A stretch of 64,000 nucleotides of DNA from Spirometra erinaceieuropaei (GCA_902702965.1 CACRXP010000144.1:992424-1056423), one strand, 5' to 3'. Shown: positions 1 to 8,387, numbered from the stretch's first letter. Notes: generated from the sequence alone by a model not told the origin. Numbers and translations: made by a program.

Positions 1-159
1 CGTCCACATGACTTGGTGAAAAGCGTGTTACGATAGATGCCGGCTGTTAGGGGGAGGTGTTGAGAGTCAGTTGTACTTCTCTGTCGGGGAGGTACCGAAT
101 CATGAGTGCGGACATACGCAGTTGTGCCGCTGATTTCCAGGGTAAAGGAAACGTAACCA

Positions 160-640
160 AAACTTGCCATTGATGAAAAAGGAGTTGCGCTCTCTGAAGA
201 CTGATACCAGTTTAGTGGTTGTAACTGCTGACAAAGATGGCGTAACATTAATTACGTGGGCCAGGCAAACCAAGTCTTTAACGACATGGGAGACTGCACA
301 CCACTTGCCGAAGACCCAGTGAAAACGCAGGCCACGACTGTAAAGAAGAAGTCGGATGGGCTCTTTCCTCGAAAGCTGGTTAATCCAGATGACTGCAGCC
401 TTGCAACTCCCAATGACCCCGTATCGTACATGTATATGACCTTCCAAAGGTGAATAAAGCACATGCATCGTGGAGAATCGTAGTGTTACTCACTGGATCA
501 CCCAATTACTACATTGTCAAACAGTTTTACATTCACCTAAAGTACCTCACCGGTGGATCACGACACAGAATGGAAAGGTTTCCGGGATTTCCTCAAAAGA
601 TCCAAGGTCTCAGTAGCAAGCTGGCTGGCAGACAGAATGG
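160..640 (+). pseudogene. Penelope-like element RT fragment (N-terminal palm), decayed
   Basis: Decayed piece of a Penelope-like reverse transcriptase, which in an intact element would copy the element's RNA. Conceptual reading needs frame changes. Near 186-240 it reads LRSLKTDTSLVVVTADKDG, a typical early-RT motif of PLEs. At 256-453 an open stretch includes EDPVKTQATTVKKK. At 450-689 the reading around SPNYYIVKQFYIHLKYLTGG corresponds to the conserved segment after the YGLPKVHK motif, seen well preserved in the PLE near 40574-40933. The YGLPKVHK motif itself is broken by a frameshift and stop near 445. No catalytic YVDD follows, so the copy is truncated. The family assignment rests on motif order; a single motif could be chance, but three in register are unlikely to be. 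Confidence 0.6.
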
Positions 641-739
641 GTTAGAGAGCAATTCTAACTACAAGCGTGAAGGTCGCACGTTTATCTGACATGGTTATAT
701 ACCCCACTTCATAATGCTGGGGCGCACTGATGATCGGCA

Positions 740-990
740 ACGACCGTGAAACATCTGTCTGCGTCTGGCCAGTGGCCATCTTATTGAAATGATTGCGTAT
801 TATTTGAAGTATATGTCCCATGGCACAGCGTTCATTGTCTCCAGTGGTAAGCTGGTGGGTGGACAGATTGGGATCAAGCGAGATTCTAATCACAACAGAA
901 TGTCAGGTTACGGGACATTCTCGTCCCGATGTGCCTTGGAGCTCATTCCAGCGTCCTCCTAGTCGGTCGCATGGCGACCAGTCGTATATG
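740..990 (-). mobile_element. Degenerate tRNA-derived SINE (family A) relic
   Basis: Minus-oriented relic of the SINE that is well preserved at 3076-4340. Matching landmarks are the TGGCCAT..CTTATT stretch near 770, the ATCACAACAGA block near 888, GGTTACGGGACATTCTCGTCC near 905-925 (family consensus GGTTACGGAACATGCTCGTT) and GTGCCTTGGAGCTCAT near 930. The tRNA-like B box is no longer recognisable. Confidence 0.5.
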
Positions 991-999
991 CTGAAGAAA

Positions 1000-1781
1000 T
1001 GGCAAATGTCGGTTCGAAAACTCTTCCGGTTCCCCAACAATTCTGTACCCGACCTGCCTCTGCACTTGAAGTCGGGTTTTCATAATTACAAACTGCATAT
1101 TTTTCGGGTAGGGAAAATCACACATTTCTGTACACTGTTAAGGAGATATTATAAATGGAACATATAATTTCACAATGAATTCAGACAGTTCTGCATTATT
1201 TATAAGCAGCATTAGTAGACGGACAGACATTATGCTCTATAAATGGACATTTCAGTCCGAAAAATCTCATAATTATACACTTAAGAAGCGACAGTTACTA
1301 TATCTGAAAGCATGTAATCTAAAAATACTTAATGTGTTGCCAACTGTGCGCAAAAAATATTTCGTGCGTTTTTCAACAAAGTAAATCTAAATTTATAAAG
1401 GCACTGAAAACATATGGGAAAAATTCGTACCACATAAGTAGTCACTCGTTGCTGGGTGCTATCATAAAGGAATTTGAAGCATTTAGTCCCCGGTAGGAAG
1501 CTGTAGTAGGCAAGAAGTGCAGGATTTATTGGTACCAAAAAATTTCGCGACGGCTCTTCAGCTGCGTCCTGTCGCTTCATAAGAGATAACGAGTGAGAAG
1601 AATACAACAGATTTAAATTCGTGCAGAAAATCAATGCAGAAACAGCAAGGTCAGGGTTGTGGGCAAAGCTGGCTAATCGGTAAAGTTAGTAACTCAAACG
1701 CCGTAGGGGAAGAAAGTGAAAAAAGGGGAACGTTAAAGAGCAAAAAATGAGAGGAGAGAGGGGGAATCATGGAGCTAGAGG
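1000..1781. other. AT-rich block, no gene seen; 3' flank of a PLE
   Basis: No protein or RNA gene is recognisable. The right end is the 3' flank of the minus-strand PLE that follows. On the minus strand at 1543-1561 it holds CTGAAGA, a GC-CGTC-GC mini-hairpin and GAAA, which is the core order of a hammerhead ribozyme. Confidence 0.4.
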
Positions 1782-2858
1782 CTACCATGGCAATGTTAGG
1801 TCAACCACGTGTTCCAATTGGTTACAAAGATCTGGTTTCACCCGCCGTATATAGGCCGCCTCCAGGTAACGCAATGTCCGAGTTGTTCGTGCCCGAACAA
1901 GTACTCGGAAGGAAGTTTTGGGGTCGACTGAGTGACCAGTATCAAGTAGGTGTTTCGTAATGGAGGAACGCGGGATCTTATTTTCTTGTCTTAGGAGCCA
2001 CTTGGGCAGGTGCTCGATAGACCTGGCTGCCAACTGCCTTTGCATTCGCCCAATGTACTTGCATCCGCAAGTGCATGCGAATTCATAAACACAATTTGAA
2101 GTGGCGTGCATTGGCAGGGCATCGTTTGCCCGTGGAATCGGAAGTGGTTTAGTAGGACTGCATAATACTAGTTCGGCTGCATTGTATGTCCTTTCAATGG
2201 CGGAACGTAGCCGTCGTTTGATAGTATTTAAAATATTGTCGCCCTTAAAGGGCAAAGATCTAAAGACGGGCTTTTTCGGAGCTAAATGTTCTGTCAATTT
2301 TGGCCGTGTAGAGTTGCTGTATTTGTGAATGAACCGTGCGGGATATCCTCGCTTAAGTAGAGCTTCTTTGAGGCGTGCAAATTCTGCATCCAGTGTGCCA
2401 TTGGAGCAAATGTTCCTAGCCCTTTGAAAAAGAGCGTATACCAAGTTACGTTTCCATTGGATAGGTACAAAACTCAAAAAATGCAAGTAATGTCCCTTCC
2501 AAGTATTCTTATGGCAGACGGAACGTCTTATAGAACCATCTTCCTTTCTAAACATAAGAACATCCAGAAAGGATAGTTGGTTGTCTTGTTCCTTCTCCAT
2601 TGTAAACTTGATCTTTGGATGCAGCTTATTCATAATAGAAAGCAGGTCTTCAGCCTCCTTAATGTCCTTAACAATAGCGAAAACATCATCCACGTATCTT
2701 TTGTAGAGTGGCAGCTTATTTAATTTGGCGGACACCTTTTCTTCTAGATGACCCATAAAGATGTAAGCAAAGGTAGGGCCAAGGGGACTCCCCATTGCCA
2801 CTCCGTCAATTTGTCTATATGATTGGCTATTAAGAGAATATGAACTTTCTTTGTACAC
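1782..2858 (-). CDS. Penelope-like RT/GIY-YIG polyprotein, C-terminal 358 residues
   Basis: Encodes part of the element's reverse transcriptase fused to its endonuclease, which in PLEs nick target DNA and prime reverse transcription. Visible motifs are RT block B, DGVAMGSPLGP, at residues 18-28; the catalytic block C, RYVDD, at 54-58; then FLDVL and the thumb region. A GIY-YIG domain starts near residue 258 with VYEFAC and continues into KYIGRMQRQLAARSIEH, whose YIG tripeptide and downstream arginine and histidine fit the family. The frame is intact over 358 codons, making this the longest coding stretch in the window, but the first methionine is not a true start: coding continues upstream in another frame. 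It is a retroelement remnant, not a host gene, and is unlikely to be active without its N-terminus. Confidence 0.8.
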   Translation of the reverse strand: MYKESSYSLNSQSYRQIDGVAMGSPLGPTFAYIFMGHLEEKVSAKLNKLPLYKRYVDDVFAIVKDIKEAEDLLSIMNKLHPKIKFTMEKEQDNQLSFLDVLMFRKEDGSIRRSVCHKNTWKGHYLHFLSFVPIQWKRNLVYALFQRARNICSNGTLDAEFARLKEALLKRGYPARFIHKYSNSTRPKLTEHLAPKKPVFRSLPFKGDNILNTIKRRLRSAIERTYNAAELVLCSPTKPLPIPRANDALPMHATSNCVYEFACTCGCKYIGRMQRQLAARSIEHLPKWLLRQENKIPRSSITKHLLDTGHSVDPKTSFRVLVRARTTRTLRYLEAAYIRRVKPDLCNQLEHVVDLTLPW

Positions 2859-2960
2859 AATTTTAATGCGTCACGTAGGTTGGCATCCTGATATGATGGA
2901 AATATCTTGCGATGATGCTGGGCGATAACTAACGCTAAAATTCTGCTAAGGTAATTTTTT
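1782..2960 (-). mobile_element. 5'-truncated Penelope-like retroelement
   Basis: Minus-strand PLE that keeps the second half of the RT and the whole GIY-YIG endonuclease. The long open frame is 2858-1782. Upstream of it, in another frame, 2960-2850 reads SRILALVIAQHHRKIFPSYQ then DANLRDALKLCTK, the segment that precedes the QIDGVAMGSP motif in PLEs, so one frameshift near 2848 separates the halves. The RT N-terminus and 5' UTR are missing. A pure (TA)n tract at 3021-3050 lies just beyond the truncated end. Confidence 0.75.
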
Positions 2961-3016
2961 CAAACCAAAAAGCACTACAGAACATCAGTTGGCATTTCGT
3001 GAGATAGTACACACGC

Positions 3017-3020
<4 letters not shown>

Positions 3021-3050
<30 letters not shown>
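3021..3050. repeat. (TA)n microsatellite
   Basis: Thirty bases of uninterrupted TA dinucleotides, between the truncated end of the PLE and the first SINE. Similar TA tracts sit beside SINE or PLE ends elsewhere (35567-35578, 36160-36177, 38930-38950, 63671-63690). Confidence 0.9.
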
Positions 3051-3053
<3 letters not shown>

Positions 3054-3075
3054 GCATGTGCATATTTATATACAT

Positions 3076-3375
3076 GAGATGGTACCGACAAAGACAAGGG
3101 AGACCGGAATGGCCATTTCTGGCTTATTAGCCGTCATCAGCCAGTCATACCCAACCCCAAGTGTGGATCACTTGAGATTCGAACCCGGGATCTTTGGTCA
3201 TGGAGTTGAACGCTCTACCATTGAGCCACGGGCCCGTTGTCCTGTCGGTTGTGATCGGGAATATGAACTATGATAGTGGGCGCTCACCGATCAGGATGCG
3301 GAACATGCTCGTTCCGTTGTGCCTTGGGGCTCATACTTAAACCCTCGCAGGCAGTCGCACAGCGACTAGTAGTAG
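3076..3375 (-). mobile_element. tRNA-derived SINE, family A1, full copy
   Basis: About 300 bp in reverse orientation. Read 5' to 3' on the minus strand the unit has four parts. The 5' segment starts CTACTACTAGTCGC and contains a GGAACGAGCATGTTCC-type inverted repeat. Next is a tRNA-like region with A box TGGCTCAATGG and B box GGTTCGAATCT. Then comes a 45-nt hammerhead-like segment (3102-3146), and last a pyrimidine-rich 3' end (CCCTTGTCTTTGTCGGTACC). Pol III transcription from the internal boxes is the expected mode for such SINEs. There is no coding capacity. It is followed head-to-tail by another copy. It could equally be described as a retrozyme-like unit carrying a tRNA promoter. Confidence 0.85.
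3102..3146 (-). ncRNA. Hammerhead-ribozyme-like motif in SINE A1
   Basis: On the minus strand, in order: GACTGG (stem I), CTGATGA (core), C, GGCT-AATA-AGCC (stem II), A, GAAA (core), TGGCCA (palindromic stem III without loop), TT (U16.1, H17), CCGGTC (stem I). GACTGG pairs with CCGGTC in all six positions, one of them G-U. The deviation from canonical is a C/A opposition at position 10.1/11.1, and the cleavage triplet is AUU rather than GUC. Confidence 0.6.
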
Positions 3376-3384
3376 ATATAGATG

Positions 3385-3512
3385 AGATGGTACCGAAAAA
3401 GACAAGGGAGACCGGAATGGCCATTTCTGGCTTATTAGCCGTCATCAGCCAGTCATACCCAACCCCAAGTGTGGATCACTTGAGATTCGAACCTGCGATC
3501 TTTGGTCATATA
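3385..3512 (-). mobile_element. SINE A1, tandem partial copy
   Basis: 3' half of a second minus-oriented copy, joined head-to-tail to the preceding one through the CTACTACTAGTCGC 5' start. It is cut off inside the tRNA-like region, just after CATGACCAAAG on the minus strand, and followed by a TA-rich linker. Confidence 0.8.
3410..3454 (-). ncRNA. Hammerhead-like motif in SINE A1
   Basis: Same 45-nt layout and sequence as at 3102-3146. It lies exactly 308 bp from it, as expected for tandem ribozyme-bearing monomers. Confidence 0.6.
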
Positions 3513-3561
3513 TATATAACTTGATCGGTGAGCGCCCACTATCATAAATAATATATATATT

Positions 3562-3911
3562 TATGACAGTGGGCGCTCGCCGATCAGGTTACGGAACATG
3601 CTCGTTCCGTTGTGCCTTGGGGCTCATACTTAAACCCTAGCAGGCAGTCGCACAGCGACTAGTAGTAGACATAGATGAGATGATACCGACAAAGACAAGG
3701 GAGACCGGAATGGCCATTTCTGGCTTATTAGCCGTCATCAGCCAGTCATACCCAAACCCAAGTGTGGATCACTTGAGATTCGAACCCGGGATATTTGGTC
3801 ATGGCGTTTGACGCTCTACCGTTGAGCCACGGGCCCGTAGTCCTGTCGGTTGTGATCGGGAATATTAATTATGACAGTGGGCGCTCGCCGATCAGGTTAC
3901 GGAACATGCTC
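3562..3911 (-). mobile_element. SINE A1 tandem pair: 5' part (3562-3674) and near-full copy (3676-3911)
   Basis: Minus orientation. 3911-3676 runs from GGAACATGCT-type 5' sequence through the tRNA-like region and hammerhead to the 3' end. It joins directly to the 5' segment of the next unit (3674-3562), which stops at GCCCACTGTCATA. The copy is abutted at 3911/3912 by an oppositely oriented SINE, giving a large inverted repeat. Confidence 0.8.
3703..3747 (-). ncRNA. Hammerhead-like motif in SINE A1
   Basis: Identical layout to 3102-3146: GACTGG, CTGATGA, stem II, GAAA, TGGCCA, TT, CCGGTC. Spacing from the previous motif start is 293 bp. Confidence 0.6.
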
Positions 3912-4030
3912 CAAAGATCCGGGTTTCGAATCTCAAGTGATCCACACTTGGGGTTGGGTATGACTGGCTGATGACGGCTAATAAGCCAGAAATGGCCATT
4001 CCGGTCTCCCTTGTCTTTGTCGGTATCATC
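3912..4030 (+). mobile_element. SINE A1 3' half, plus orientation
   Basis: Begins inside the tRNA-like region (CCAAAGATCCGGGTTTCGAA; the B box has one inserted base) and runs through the hammerhead motif to the 3' end. It is followed immediately, head-to-tail, by a complete plus-strand unit. Confidence 0.8.
3962..4006 (+). ncRNA. Hammerhead-like motif in SINE A1
   Basis: Plus strand: GACTGG 3962-3967, CTGATGA 3968-3974, stem II hairpin 3976-3987, GAAA 3989-3992, TGGCCA 3993-3998, TT 3999-4000 with predicted cleavage after 4000, CCGGTC 4001-4006. Confidence 0.62.
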
Positions 4031-4040
4031 TCAGCTATGT

Positions 4041-4346
4041 CTACTACTAGTCGCTGTGCGACTGCCTGCGAAGGTTTAAGTATGAGCCCCAAGGCACAAC
4101 GGAACGAGCATGTTCCGTAACCTGATCGGCGAGCGCCCACTGTCATAATTAATATTCCCGATCACAACCGACAGGACTACGGGCCCGTGGCTCAATGGTA
4201 GAGCGTCAAACGCCATGACCAAATATCCCGGGTTCGAATCTCAAGTGATCCACGCTTGGGGTTGGGTATGACTGGCTGATGACGGCTAATAAGCCAGAAA
4301 TGGCCATTCCGGTCTCCCTTGTCTTTGTCGGTATCATCTCATCTAT
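4041..4346 (+). mobile_element. tRNA-derived SINE, family A1, full plus-strand copy
   Basis: Best reference copy. The 5' segment starts CTACTACTAGTCGC at 4041. The GGAACGAGCATGTTCC self-complementary block is near 4100. The tRNA-like region starts GGGCCCGTGGC near 4181, with A box TGGCTCAATGG at 4188-4198 and B box GGTTCGAATCT at 4231-4241. The hammerhead motif is at 4270-4314, and the 3' end is CTTGTCTTTGTCGGTATC followed by an AT-rich tail. The tRNA-like part keeps promoter boxes but not a convincing cloverleaf, so it is a SINE head rather than a tRNA gene. Confidence 0.85.
4270..4314 (+). ncRNA. Hammerhead-like motif in SINE A1
   Basis: Same 45 nt as at 3962-4006 and exactly 308 bp downstream of it, so the interval 4001-4308 would be one monomer released between two cleavage sites. 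Confidence 0.62.
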
Positions 4347-4352
4347 ACTATG

Positions 4353-4480
4353 TATATATTAAAATTATTATACCGTACTCCCGACGTAGATACTTGTTAA
4401 AAGCCCAGACACGTGTTTCGCCGATATTCTGCCGCTGCGTGACACAGCTGCGAGGGGTTCGGCTCTTCATTGGGACCCCC
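4353..4480 (-). repeat. Hammerhead-bearing repeat 'P', minus orientation
   Basis: Reverse complement of 8249-8368 over about 125 bp with few differences; relics of the same family lie at 30528-30620 and 35755-35880. Together with the 8249 copy it brackets 4 kb in inverted orientation, but the interior is ordinary repeat debris with no transposase, so two independent insertions are more likely than one transposon. Confidence 0.75.
4404..4474 (-). ncRNA. Inactivated hammerhead motif of repeat P
   Basis: Minus strand: CCCA (4474-4471), ATGAAGA in place of CTGAAGA (core C3 changed to A), GCCGA with TCGGC closing an extended stem II, GAAA, CACGTG (loopless stem III), TC, TGGG. All parts are present except the invariant C3, which predicts loss of cleavage. 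Confidence 0.55.
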
Positions 4481-4494
4481 AGCGTTCTCTAGCG

Positions 4495-4640
4495 GTTGGT
4501 ACAAAGACGATCACCGATCGCGTTACAGAGCTCACCCGTCCCTTTGTGCTTTTTGTCTCTCTCAAGTCCAACAAGCAGCCTCATAGCGGCGGGAAATATG
4601 GGAGGAATAACGTTATCGACAAAGAAGACTGTGTTTTGTC
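4495..4640 (-). mobile_element. SINE family A2 relic
   Basis: Diverged minus-oriented fragment. CGATCACCGATCG, GAGCTCACCCGTCCC, CTCTCAAGTCCAACAAGCAG and GTTATCGACAAAGA follow the order of the A2 copies at 8776-9083 and 52310-52593. Confidence 0.55.
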
Positions 4641-5238
4641 GAGTTTTTAAAAATCGCTCTACAGTTAGTAACACTAGATCGTTGTACATCGCTTCCCGTG
4701 GTACATACTACGTTTCCTTCCTCGAAAAAGACGGTTGGTTTTTGTGCATTGTTTGAGCTACGGCTTTATAGTTCCTTTAATACATTTCCCAATTTGTTCT
4801 TTCGTCAGTTTGCGCGTTTGTGAGTGCCCGTTGGGTGTGTTTTAACAGGCACTATTCTTAGGCGTGGTCTCTCATGCAGTCGATTCACTTCTGACACGCC
4901 ATCGGTGAAAATGCCGGAAAAGCTAAGAAGAAGGCTGATCCTGCGTTGAAAGAAGCGATTAGATGACTCTCAGTAAGAAGTCCGGAAGAAGGAGACGCGA
5001 TCGCCCGAACAAAAGTTCGGTTCATCTGGCGTTTCGCATTCATACTGCGGTCCATCGTCAGAGACAGACGCAGATAACGGGAGCGTTTTGTACAAGTGCT
5101 GCAACACTTAAAGGAAACATTTGCTGTGCCCAATGCATACCTACCGCAATTCGTGGCTCCCGCAATAATTCCTGATAGTTGTATGTGACGCGGCAACTGC
5201 TCACTTGCTCGCAGCTGAGTGATCAGTTGTCGCAACTT
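4641..5238. other. No recognisable gene
   Basis: One minus-strand open stretch (5235-4885, 116 codons) contains IIAGATNCG, superficially like a P-loop, but it lacks the glycine-lysine-threonine ending and has no supporting context. I do not call it a gene. Confidence 0.3.
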
Positions 5239-5239
5239 C

Positions 5240-5935
5240 GTCTGTCATGTGTGTCCTCGGACCGTTTCGCTCACCAGCACTAGCGCTGAGGACAGGTTTC
5301 ATGTGCATGCTCTCCATGTGGCTAATTACTTTCACCATTCAAAGTATCAGAGCTCCATATGAAGGGGAGAGGTCAACACGCCCGGTAATCTACTGGGTGT
5401 CCACCAGTTCTCCGTTGGCGTGCCTTTCCACCTCCCGCGGAGTTCTCGAACCCAACATACTTGCAGGTGTGACGTGGCCCTTTGACTGAACCGTGACTTG
5501 AGAGGTGGCGTCAACTGCTTCCACATGTTCGGACATTCGCGCCGGGGGTAGTCTTCCAGTTCCTTTGCCGTAGTTGCCCACAGCCGGTTCAGATACGGTA
5601 ATCGACTCCAAAAGTTTCCTGCTGTGACAGTGGGTCATTCAGCCTTCAGACCTGGTGCTCAATAGGTCCGTGTCCAACCCCAACTCCAAGGGGTGAGAGG
5701 TGGCTGACGGCTTCTGATACGTTCTTAGAGTACGTGAACAAATGCCGAAATTTGAGACGGATTTGGTTTATTCTCTCCTCCCGTTTACACACATATCGGT
5801 TGAAATCGTGCAGAAGGTTGTCAGCCGCTCCATGTACCCGTCGAGGACATTTTACTTCATAAATTACAATACCTTTATGGTTCTTAAGTTGGACAGAATT
5901 TATCCGGCTGTCGTCAAAATTGTATGCACGCAATC
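5240..5935 (-). pseudogene. Penelope-like element relic (connector and GIY-YIG region)
   Basis: Minus-strand relic. 5933-5646 ends with FTYSKNVSEAVSHLSPLGVGVGHGP, matching the PLE connector PYVKNVSE..PLGVGVAHRP that precedes the GIY-YIG domain. The frame then changes, and 5638-5390 reads RMSEHVEAVDATSQVTVQSKGH, the C-terminal half of the endonuclease (compare RMAEHVAAVRRNDASSQVAA in the copy at 22796-23401). The catalytic YVG segment between them is lost or scrambled. RT sequence is absent. Confidence 0.6.
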
Positions 5936-6404
5936 TCTACACAAATATCCTTCACTTACGCATGCTTTTCTCTCCCAAACGAAGAAAATCCCGTGGAGTG
6001 CGTTAAAGTGTGATTTTCCAGCGCCCTCTGAATTTACCGCGTCAGGGGATTTTTGTGCAGATGTCCCAGCAACTGAGAGACAGCCAGCTTGTTAATTGCT
6101 TAACTCCGCAATCTAAGGTTGCGAATTCTCTTTGAATGCCCCCAGGATTCCCGCGATTTTGATTAAGTTTTCTTTAGCACCCTGATGGCCCGAATTTATG
6201 GAGTTCGTTTAGTCAAAAATCTCCCTGAGCAAAGTCAGTGCAAAACACCGTAGGTCGTGCTGAAGACTTTATGAGCATATAATAAAGAGGTTTTTTATGA
6301 TAGAGGACGCCCATTAGTCGATCTACAGAACCAAATCTTCCCACTGTGTCTTGGGTCTCGATCGAGAGCCCAGTGGGCAATCTCACAACGAATGGCATTT
6401 TGGG

Positions 6405-6640
6405 CAGAATATGATAATCGACAAAGACAAGGGAGACAGGAGTGGCCGTCATAGATCGGGCATGCCTCACCACGCTTTTTGCAACCCCAGAGGTTCGAAT
6501 GTGCGTTTTTTTGCTAAACGTTCAATGCTCTCACCCACTGAACCATGAATGTGTTGTCCTGTCGAGATTGGGTGCGGCTGACAAGTCAGAAATAGCCACT
6601 CCAGTCTCCATTGTCTTCGTCAGTTATCTCATTCTGCGTA
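6405..6640. mobile_element. SINE A fragments in inverted arrangement
   Basis: A minus-oriented piece (GGCAGAATATGATAATCGACAAAGACAAGG through a tRNA-like GAGGTTCGAA and a CTCTCACCCACTGAACCATG region) is followed at about 6570-6640 by a short plus-oriented 3' end (GGCTGACAAGTCAGAAATAG, CCACTCCAGTCTCC, TTGTCTTCGTC). The hammerhead core is largely eroded in both. Confidence 0.55.
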
Positions 6641-6644
6641 TATC

Positions 6645-8245
6645 AGAAGCGGTTTCCCTTAGCCGGAACATAACCTTCGTAAGAATGTCGAACTATTCCC
6701 TAATACAACGAACAATTATTATCAAAATTCGCCGCTCTATACAACCGAGTAAAAATTCTGGAAAGTTACTGGTTTAACTTAATGGCCCTATCAACTTTGA
6801 TAACTTAATTAATCTCCTTCAGAAGTTTGTCTTTTCGAGTCTTTGAGTCATACAGTGCACGCACATCCTGATTAAAAACTAGCCAAGACCTCTATCTGAC
6901 TTTGTATTGATGAACGCTCAGTCAGTGTAGACGCTAACAGAGTAAATGTCTTGATATACTGGCTCGAAAAAACGCTATTTTATGTAGTAATCTTCCTGGA
7001 TTTCTGCTAAAAGTGGAGTCGACTTTAGACCGTCCTGTCTCAGGTACGCTTTTCGACTGAAGTTTGTACTTTCGTTGAATGGCGGCATCTACATCTTGGC
7101 AGGTTACTCCTTTACCCTCAAGAAATGCTCCTAGGGTTGACAAACACCGTCTCCGGACAAACGCGCTGTTCTACGAAAGCTGGTTCGTCTGTTAGTTTCG
7201 ATGACTGTGACTTACTGCTAGCATCCTTTCGGATAATGAACTGGCGACATCAGAGGACAGCTGGTGTCCGCTGAAATTTCAGGGACACCGTCAGATTCAA
7301 CGACCTCCTCCGTCGCTGGAAGGAAAAAGGGGATGTTTGACAAGTGACCCCATTCTTATAGGACGCATATGGCATGTTTTTAATTTGCAACCCGAAAATA
7401 AGTATGTGGTTCTAAAGTAACACTTTCTCCTCTGGTCTCCCTAACTTGCAAATCAAAATTCCTTTAGAAATGATAAACTGTTCACAAGCGGAAATTTAAT
7501 CAATACTCACACCGGATTATCGTGAGTGGCATTTTCAATGCTATTGTTTGGAGGCGGTTTTGGTTAATCGTTTCCACACAACCTTTTTACTTTGAAAAAC
7601 AACAAGTCAGGCGGCTTTCTCAGCCTAATACTTCCGGTTGTCAAGTTATTCGTAGTTATTCATAATTAACTACATATTTCTTAATGCCAACACCCGAAGC
7701 GGTTCGAAAGCAGTGTTTCTAAACTTGAGAATAATAGGCTTAAATATAGCTTACAAAGCTTCCATAAATTACGATTTTTTAATCATATTTTTTACCTTTT
7801 CAGATATAAAAGTTTAGGGCGCCATTTCTTGATAACTTTATTTACCCTTTTGATCCTTTTTTTAGAAGAACTGGCCTAGTCTATACTAACACGGAATGAT
7901 CAATAGAGAATTAAAGCTGCTGCAACGAGTTTACTTTGATGTTTTTAGTCCAAAAGTTGGCTCAAACTGTGTTCATGCAAACGTCGACAATGCTGCTATG
8001 GATTCTGCCCGACACCATTTATTTCTACAAGCCCCGCCATTTTCCTCTGGGAACCGTCGCATACCGCAGCGCCGTAGGAGATTTTGTCGTCGGGGGCTTC
8101 AGGACGTAGAACTGCTAGATCGTGATGCAGCCGACTGAAAAACAAGTTGCATTCTTAAGGCAAGCCATGGCATATGCGCCTGTAGACGTTGTTGACCTTG
8201 GCCTCACCAATACGAGACTTGGGATCAACAGATACAGAGACATAT
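6645..8245. other. AT-rich intergenic block, nothing recognised
   Basis: Six-frame reading shows only short unsupported open stretches, and no repeat seen elsewhere in the window aligns here. Confidence 0.4.
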
Positions 8246-8248
8246 CTT

Positions 8249-8368
8249 TACGCTGGGGGTCCCACTGAAGAGCCGAACCCCTCGCAGCTGTGTCACGCAG
8301 CGGCAGAATATCGGCGAAACACGTGTCTGGGCTTTTAGCAAGTATCTAGGTCGGGAGTACGGTATACT
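8249..8368 (+). repeat. Hammerhead-bearing repeat 'P', plus orientation
   Basis: About 120 bp, starting CGCTGGGGGTCCCACTGAAG and ending GGGAGTACGGTATA next to a TA-rich stretch. The same GAGTACGGTATA terminus occurs at 35590-35605 just after a PLE 3' end, suggesting that P derives from, or was mobilised with, PLE 3' sequence. Confidence 0.75.
8261..8331 (+). ncRNA. Type I hammerhead ribozyme candidate with extended stem II
   Basis: CCCA 8261-8264 (stem I), CTGAAGA 8265-8271 (CUGANGA core), GCCGA 8272-8276 pairing with TCGGC 8311-8315 (stem II, canonical G-C at 10.1/11.1), GAAA 8316-8319, CACGTG 8320-8325 (palindromic stem III), TC 8326-8327 with predicted cleavage after 8327, TGGG 8328-8331 pairing back to CCCA. 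The interior of stem II holds a further GCTG..CAGC hairpin. Every invariant core position is present. Confidence 0.65.
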
Positions 8369-8387
8369 ACCATATATATATGTATAA

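Noticed and set aside
717..772. Plus-strand CTGATGA..GAAAC..GTC with CGCA/TGCG and CTGG/CCAG pairing, resembling a hammerhead.
   Set aside because: Stem II is only three pairs after a U-U opposition, stem III is one pair, and the segment overlaps the end of a SINE relic lying in the opposite orientation. Probably coincidence.
4181..4254. Functional tRNA gene.
   Set aside because: A and B boxes are present, but the arms do not form a full cloverleaf and the sequence recurs as the head of a dispersed SINE.
4885..5235. 116-codon minus-strand frame with an IIAGATNCG string like a P-loop.
   Set aside because: It lacks the GK[ST] ending and neighbouring Walker B and has no related copy in the window.
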